This document shows, piece by piece, positions 56,945-64,000 of a stretch of 64,000 bases of DNA. Numbering within the stretch: position 1 is the stretch's first letter; every line of letters starts with the position of its first letter. Origin of the DNA: Elysia crispata (taxonomy: Eukaryota > Mollusca > Gastropoda > Plakobranchidae). A program made the translations under genes and the position numbers. The stretch covers positions 1,045,001 to 1,109,000 of the forward strand of contig JAWDGP010006684.1 in the NCBI GenBank assembly GCA_033675545.1, given 5' to 3'. The notes below the pieces were generated by a model. The model saw only the letters and a list, made by a program, of their open reading frames with translations, was not told where the DNA came from and ran no database searches.

Positions 56945-58345
56945 AATGTAATATTGTATGAGAAACGATTCAACATTTACTTTAATTGATTTTCAATAAA
57001 TTATGAACTTTAACATTTGTTTGATGAATAATTTGCGCAACTATAAGCTCATTTGAAAGCAGATTGTAAAACTACTTGTAAGTAATTCCCCTTTCCATTT
57101 CTTTACCCCTTTGTCCTTGGCTACCCTTTTGGCCCAGGCTACACCGAAACACCAGAACACACTGTGTAGGAAGCGTTAACATGCGGTCTTTGCATGACAA
57201 GCCTATCTCGTGTCCTCACTAACCTGTGGGTCCGAAGGCGAATGCTATTATGGTGCTACAAAACAGTGAGACCTATGTCCTTTTAACGTTACCCCTTATT
57301 TATGAATGTACGGTATTCACACTTTTTCAAGAAAAGGCATCTATTCATGCATGGACATGTGTTAAAATTAGCCTAAATAATATACGCAATAATTTTTTTT
57401 TCACGACCGATTCAAGAACATGTTCACCAAATTATTTATTTTCGGAATGATGATAATAATAAAAAAAAAGGACCCGTTCTATGAAGACGTTGGCGAAAGA
57501 TATTCCAAATTATAACGAGATTTGAAATTTATAATGCATTGGGATGTCAAATATAATATTCTAAATAAATGCAGATTTATACTCAAATCGAAATAATTAT
57601 ATCTTTTGTCAAATAGTTATCATTGCATATGTATCATTTTTTTTCTCAAAAATTTTACATTTTGAACATTTGCTGCATCTTCTAGAACTTCATGAAAAAT
57701 CATTAGTCTTGCTCTCATAGTTTTCTAATTATATTTCACCTCTTATTCACTATTTCTTTGCAACATTTTTATGTGCTTTTTCTTTCGGTTTGTTTTTATT
57801 TTCTTGCCCGAATTTCCGTCTTTAGCGTAACATTGTATTTACTAAAAATTCTAGAATCCGTCTATTTTTTGTTATGCGAATATAAATTTCCATCAATAAT
57901 TAAATAACACACTTACACACACACACATATATATATTATATATAATTTATATGTATGATATATATGACATCTATAGATAAATGTAGACGTAAGTAAAGAT
58001 ATAGATGTGTCACTTTTAAATTTCGTTGCAGAAGTTCAAGATTAAATTTTTATGACACTGACTAGTAGTGATTTTGCTTTCGTTGTTGACCTATAACAAA
58101 ATTATGAATGTCGGAAAAATAGAGAATGAAAGAGAGGATAAAAGATCCTTGCGGTTTTGTCCCGGATCATGAAATATTAAAACACATCTCATTTTCTTTT
58201 CTTATTTTCTGCAAGCTGTCGACGAAGTATCTGTATCAAGTTCAAGATTAGAGATTAAGACCTTGAATTAATCAGAGATAGTCATACTCCAGCCGAGTGA
58301 TAGAATTGAAGCTGCTGAAATATAAGAAAGAAATTGAGAATATAC
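56945..58345. other. Intergenic, no recognisable gene
   Basis: AT-rich sequence upstream of the SLC3A2-like gene, with a short (CA)n-(TA)n stretch at about 57910-57965. Open frames are short and featureless. Confidence 0.5.
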
Positions 58346-58351
58346 AGAGGA

Positions 58352-58804
<453 letters not shown>

Positions 58805-58919
58805 AAAGAAGAGATATTCCACCACAAAAAGTGGACATACAGTCATAAAAAGAAAGGGATAGCAGACTTAGCTGCCGCATTATCATTTACATTGGTTAAC
58901 TCTTACAGACTAAACTAAG

Positions 58920-61500
58920 AGCAGAAAATCAACGAAGTACATGTAATAAATTGACCAGTCCTCTTCTGAAGTTTCCGCATAAATGTAAAATTATTTATTA
59001 TCTATGCACTTTGATTTAATTTAGATAATATTAGACTTTTAATGCAGCCGATTAAAAAAAAAAACCCTGAAGCAGTCTGCTATTTTCATTTCACGTGAAT
59101 TTGAAGCAATTGTGGAAAATGATTACTATTTTGTATAATACACCTCTATAGGGAAAATGACACACCATAATTATGTTGCCCTTATAAAACGAGCTCTCTG
59201 TTTCGAATGTAAATATTTGTCAGCGTGTTTGTTAAAATGAAAAGTAACAGTTTTGAATGTCCTGGTCTTTGGAGTTTAGCCAAAGTCCTGAACAGACGAA
59301 CTATGCTGATTTTAGTCATGAAGGTTTGTAACAGTCCATCGATATAATTGTAATCCTCTAAATAAATGCACCACTACAGTTACGTCAATTTAACTTACTT
59401 AGGACAAATTTAAAATTTATAAAAAGGGCCAGAATGCTAATTTGATTCCCAATCTACTCCGATGCTCGTCGCTTACCAAAAAAAAATTCACAATTTCTAC
59501 TTGATGTAAGTGGGTTGTTTTGAAACCAAAAATAAACAAATAAGCCTTAAACTGAAATTTGAGAAATGTCCCCCAGACTCGGCTAGAGCTAGATATGATG
59601 GTGTGGACAATATATGTCCTACATTTTTTTAAAAATGTTGGCCTATTAATTACTCCCTTCCCCACCTTTTTACTGCTATTTTCTTTTCTGTGTCTTCACT
59701 TATGACGAAGGAGAAGTAGAAATCGAGGAATGAAAGATGAAAAAATAATGTATAAAACGAGATGTGTGTATTCCACCCTCTTTCCTTCCTAAAAAAACAT
59801 TTTATGAGGACATCAACGTCAAATCAGTGAGGAAATGTTTAGCCCATAGTTTTAGGTCTCTTTCGATCCTCTTCACAGGGAAAATCCTGTTTCAGTGTTC
59901 CGGCTAAGCCCAAATCCTGCTCGAGTTTTAGGATATAGCACGCTTACGAACAGCCCATTTTTGTGGTAGCTAAGGTCCTTATTTGCTTTTCTTTGAATCG
60001 GTTTTTTAGTTCCGGTAGAATTCATTTGTGTGACCTTGTGGCTATTTAAGTGATGCAAGCTTCTCATACATTTAATGGCTTATAAATTGAGTAAACACTA
60101 GTCTTGAGTTAAATAATGGAGTAAAAAATCTCTATATAATTTTTCGCTAGAATATAGTTGTCTATTACAAATGCACTAATATTTAATTTAATTTAGTATC
60201 AGTAAATTAGACAAGAAAAGTCCGTGCCACAAATACTCCAAGCGGATGGTACTACTATATGAACTATTAACGTGATAATTTTTCTGTTCACCTGAACAGA
60301 TCACATAGCTGTATAAAATTAACATATACCGTTTCTGGCAAATAGTCATTTATTGAAAACGTACAGAAAGTTTGGTATTAGGTAAGTTTATGTGTTTGTG
60401 AGAGAAACAAACTTGATGGACTTTACAAAATTGTCCCATGCATGAACTGATTAACTACTCGTAAAACACAAAGCTTTGTTAGATCCAGTACCTGTAACCA
60501 AACTACTATTTTTGGCCTGTCTTAGGCATGTAAAGAAAAAAAAACAAACAGTTGACTGGAGATAAATGGGTTAAATAGATCAATAAAAATCGAAACCCAA
60601 AAGGAAGTCCTGGAAGAAAATAAAAGTCTGCGTGTTTAGGAGGTTTAAGGGTAACATCAGGGAAAAATCAGATCAGACTTTCAGGTCTTCATTCCTTATA
60701 TTTTAAAACACACACACACACAAAAGAACGCGCAACAAACACACAGAAACAGACATATCCGGTAGGTTATCCATTGTATTTTTTCTACCATCCGGCTTCC
60801 TTGACAGAGACCAATCGTGTTCGTTTACTGGTTGCCCTATAGTCTAGCCTAGGTCAGAATGGCCCAAATAACCTACCGGTACTCGCTATCCTGTTTTATC
60901 CATTGTATCCTGTTTCTGTTCTTTATCTAAATCTTGAAGTGCTCCGTGGAAAATGCCATTGCTTACTCATTTTAATTATCCTCTTAGGGATAGGGCTACA
61001 TGCATTTGATTTTGTTTGTTGACAACATTTAAGTTGGTTTTATTTCTGTGTATCAAAATTCTTGCCCATTCGCCCCTGCCTATTCAGTTCTTTACCTCTT
61101 CCTTTTTTTTTCACATCTCCTTCACGCCATGAAATTTTACTATCACATACTCTTTGTCTTTCTAAAGTTTGAAAACAAGTTGTATTTTATTCTGGTAACA
61201 ATCATAGGACTTAGAATAAAGTATAAAATTTCCATGCCCGCATTATTAGCTTAGCACACAGTCCGTTGAAAACCTGACTATAGGGGTTGCAATTCATTTC
61301 TTCCTAACCACTAAAATCGATACCCTGAATATAAGGGTCATGATTATTAATTGTGTGACACCATCTGGTGCCATAAGTGTGCACTGATCTGTGGTATCAG
61401 CCAGGAGAAACCTTCTTGACTCTGTCTAGCAAAAATATTCTTTCACCGCTACAAAAAAATAAGTTATGTGCGTTTCACAAAAATTTTATACAAAACGCTT
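58920..61500. other. Intergenic, no recognisable gene
   Basis: Nothing supportable on either strand apart from a short (CA)n at about 60708-60722. Confidence 0.5.
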
Positions 61501-61517
61501 CGCCTACTGAATAACAA

Positions 61518-61546
61518 TAGTAGTAGTAGTAGTAGAAGTAGTAGTT

Positions 61547-61637
<91 letters not shown>

Positions 61638-61811
61638 CAGCAGCAGTAGTAGTAGTAGAAGTAGTAGTAGTAGTAGTGGTAGTAGTAGTAGTAGTCGTAG
61701 TAGTCGTAGTAGTCTTAGAAGTAGTAGTAGTAGTTATAGTATTAGTAGTAGTAGTAGTAGAAGTATAATAGTAGTAATAGTAGTGGTAGTAGTATTAGTA
61801 GTAGCAGCAGC

Positions 61812-61858
<47 letters not shown>

Positions 61859-61909
61859 GAGCAGCAGCAGCAGCAGCAGCAGTCGTAGTAGTAGTAGTAG
61901 AAGTAGTAA

Positions 61910-61990
<81 letters not shown>

Positions 61991-62015
61991 AAGTATAATA
62001 GTAGTAATAGTAGTG

Positions 62016-62104
<89 letters not shown>

Positions 62105-62192
62105 GGTAGCAATAGTACCGGTAATGGTAGTAGTGGTAATAATAGTAATAGTAATAGCAGTAGTAAAAGCGGCATCAGCATCAGCAGTAGTA
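61518..62192. repeat. (AGT)n / (AGC)n compound trinucleotide array, ~670 bp
   Basis: Mostly AGT units with interspersed AGC, AGA, GGT and CGT units. The motif GTAGAAGTATAATAGTAGTAATAGTAGTG recurs at about 61756 and 61987 (231 bp apart), showing internal segmental duplication. All long frames here are artefacts. Confidence 0.95.
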
Positions 62193-62199
62193 ACAGTTT

Positions 62200-63430
62200 T
62201 CTGTGATTTGAGAAAGTACCACAATTAATCTACAAACTAGCGAGTTAAGTTTCATTAAGCAAGTTATCGTGTATTCAATACTTTTATGGAACTTGTCTTA
62301 AGAATATTACGATGTCCTGAACAAAAAATAAAATAGTAACAAAAGTAAAGAACAAAACATAAGATTGTTTTTAGAAGGTTTTATTTGAGAAGCCAGCTCT
62401 CGACTAATCATAAAAAACATTAGGGCAGAATTCTGCTTCTCGGGGTCATTTTAGGGTACGAGGCATTCACAGCACACAGTCATGATCACATTAAGATGAT
62501 AAGTGTTTTACTGATCTAGGGTATAAACTCTAAGAGAATAATTATTTGAACTGGTGGTCATGATAGGGGATATGACACAGGACAGACATTTCAGCTCATT
62601 GAATGCAGAAAGAATCGACAACATTGTCGAAGCCAATGGCAGGATTATTTAACCACACAAAATATAAAAGTGAAAGACAAAAGTCTTACATATAGCGATT
62701 CGATGTCTAAGTTATAGGGATCACAAAGTTGAAAATCAATCCTAACACTAAAGATTTCGTTTGGAAACTACATACATGTGTACAATGTATGAAAGAAAAC
62801 ATTTTGATAATATCTGCGGTACGAGAGATTTTTAAGAGGGATGAAAATAAAACATCGTCATAGCTACTGAGAATATAGTTTTCTATGATACAAATAGGTG
62901 GACATAGCTTAGCTATGTCACTTAGAAAGATTTAAACTAGATGAGTCGATATACATGTTACATATTAGGTAGATTGTGAACATAGTGAATTTTCCAAATT
63001 TTTAGGTACCGTAAAAGAGAATGAGATGATAGTGATATGATGCTGCTGGTGATAATAATGAAGACAAAGAGGGTGAAGAAACTGTTGGCGTTATTTTTCA
63101 TAATAGCGGTTACAGTAATATCAATGACAATGATGCTCAAAATGATGATTGATTGCTATTGGGACGGTGATGATTGTTGGGATTTTGATGTTTAAAATAA
63201 GGATGAAGTGCACACAATTAGGTAGCATGATATTAGCATATGCCAAAAAGAAAAGCAAATAGAAAAACAAACAAAACAAAAATTACGTATAAATTACATT
63301 AAAAAATAATATCGTCGACATTACAGATGAGGCCGAAACAACAAAAAATAGCACCAGGCCTTCTACTTTTCTTTACGACCATCTTGTATCACGGGATAAT
63401 TCAAGACAAAGTAGCGATAGAAAGATAAAA
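62200..63430. other. Intergenic, no recognisable gene
   Basis: AT-rich; a loose GAT/AATGAT-rich patch at about 63025-63200. Nothing coding recognised. Confidence 0.45.
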
Positions 63431-63439
63431 ATGAAGATA

Positions 63440-63592
<153 letters not shown>

Positions 63593-64000
63593 TGAAAGGG
63601 GGTCTTATATAGTTGTAGTAAACCTTCAGACAAGATTTTTTTTCCATTTTATAAGCATTCGATCCTCATTATTCCTTCGTAAATATTTTCAAAGAAAGTG
63701 GTAGCTTTTTTTGCACAAAAAGTTTAAGAAAAGAGTGTAAATGGTGTTTAAAATAAAAGATTATTATGGAAAGTCTGAAGTAGACTCTGTGTATGAGGAT
63801 TGATGATGAGAGCTTTATTTGAAAAGATTGAAACGAGGCAAGGGGTTTTATGACCTCATTGTTGTTTGCAATTCTGATGACAAACATGGATTCTTAGACA
63901 GTAACATTTCTTTTCGAAAAAGCAAAATAAATAAAATCAACGGAAGATAGGAGATAACAATGGTGCTATATATAACTGTTTATCTACAATATCTACTTTC

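Overview
This is eukaryotic DNA from an animal nuclear genome. It is AT-rich and gene-poor. Its genes have many small exons, standard GT-AG splice sites and introns of 0.3-4 kb. Long uninterrupted (GA)n, (ACT)n, (AGT)n and (AAT)n arrays are very frequent. That style, short AGATCT/CTAGAT-rich stretches, and the protein families seen fit a lophotrochozoan, most likely a gastropod mollusc. The taxonomic call is inference.

Layout. 1-8.2 kb is mostly non-coding, with a GATA-rich microsatellite, a possible fold-back element, a decayed LINE fragment and a possible 5' non-coding exon. 8.2-13.7 kb (+) holds a three-exon gene for a 192-residue four-transmembrane protein of the claudin/PMP22/Clc-like type. 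Its introns carry long (CTG)n and (GAA)n arrays. 13.9-23.8 kb is repeats, including a tRNA-derived SINE head and a diverged ~450-bp duplication. 23.9-26.8 kb (+) contains a frame-disrupted THAP-domain gene and a two-exon fragment resembling ZSWIM/FAR1-type transposase-derived proteins.

27.7-42.3 kb is the most unusual part. Two long colinear inverted arms flank a ~5.7-kb satellite of ~54-bp monomers with a 218-bp tetrameric higher-order repeat. The arms carry tail-to-tail remnants of two coding sequences, LINE 3' ends and, in the left arm only, a nearly intact mariner element. 42.4-44.3 kb adds a degenerate multi-frame gene and another LINE fragment.

46.1-46.3 kb (-) has one GABA-B-receptor-like exon. 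49.6-56.7 kb (-) holds a complete ten-exon gene for an SLC3A2/4F2hc-like heavy chain of heteromeric amino acid transporters (655 residues). A perfect ATF4/CHOP-type amino acid response element (ATTGCATCA in gene sense) lies 83 bp upstream of its start codon. 57-64 kb is intergenic with several very long microsatellites.

Only the tetraspan and SLC3 genes look intact and functional. They share no obvious pathway. All other coding signals look like mobile-element genes or broken copies, though single-base frame breaks could also be assembly errors.
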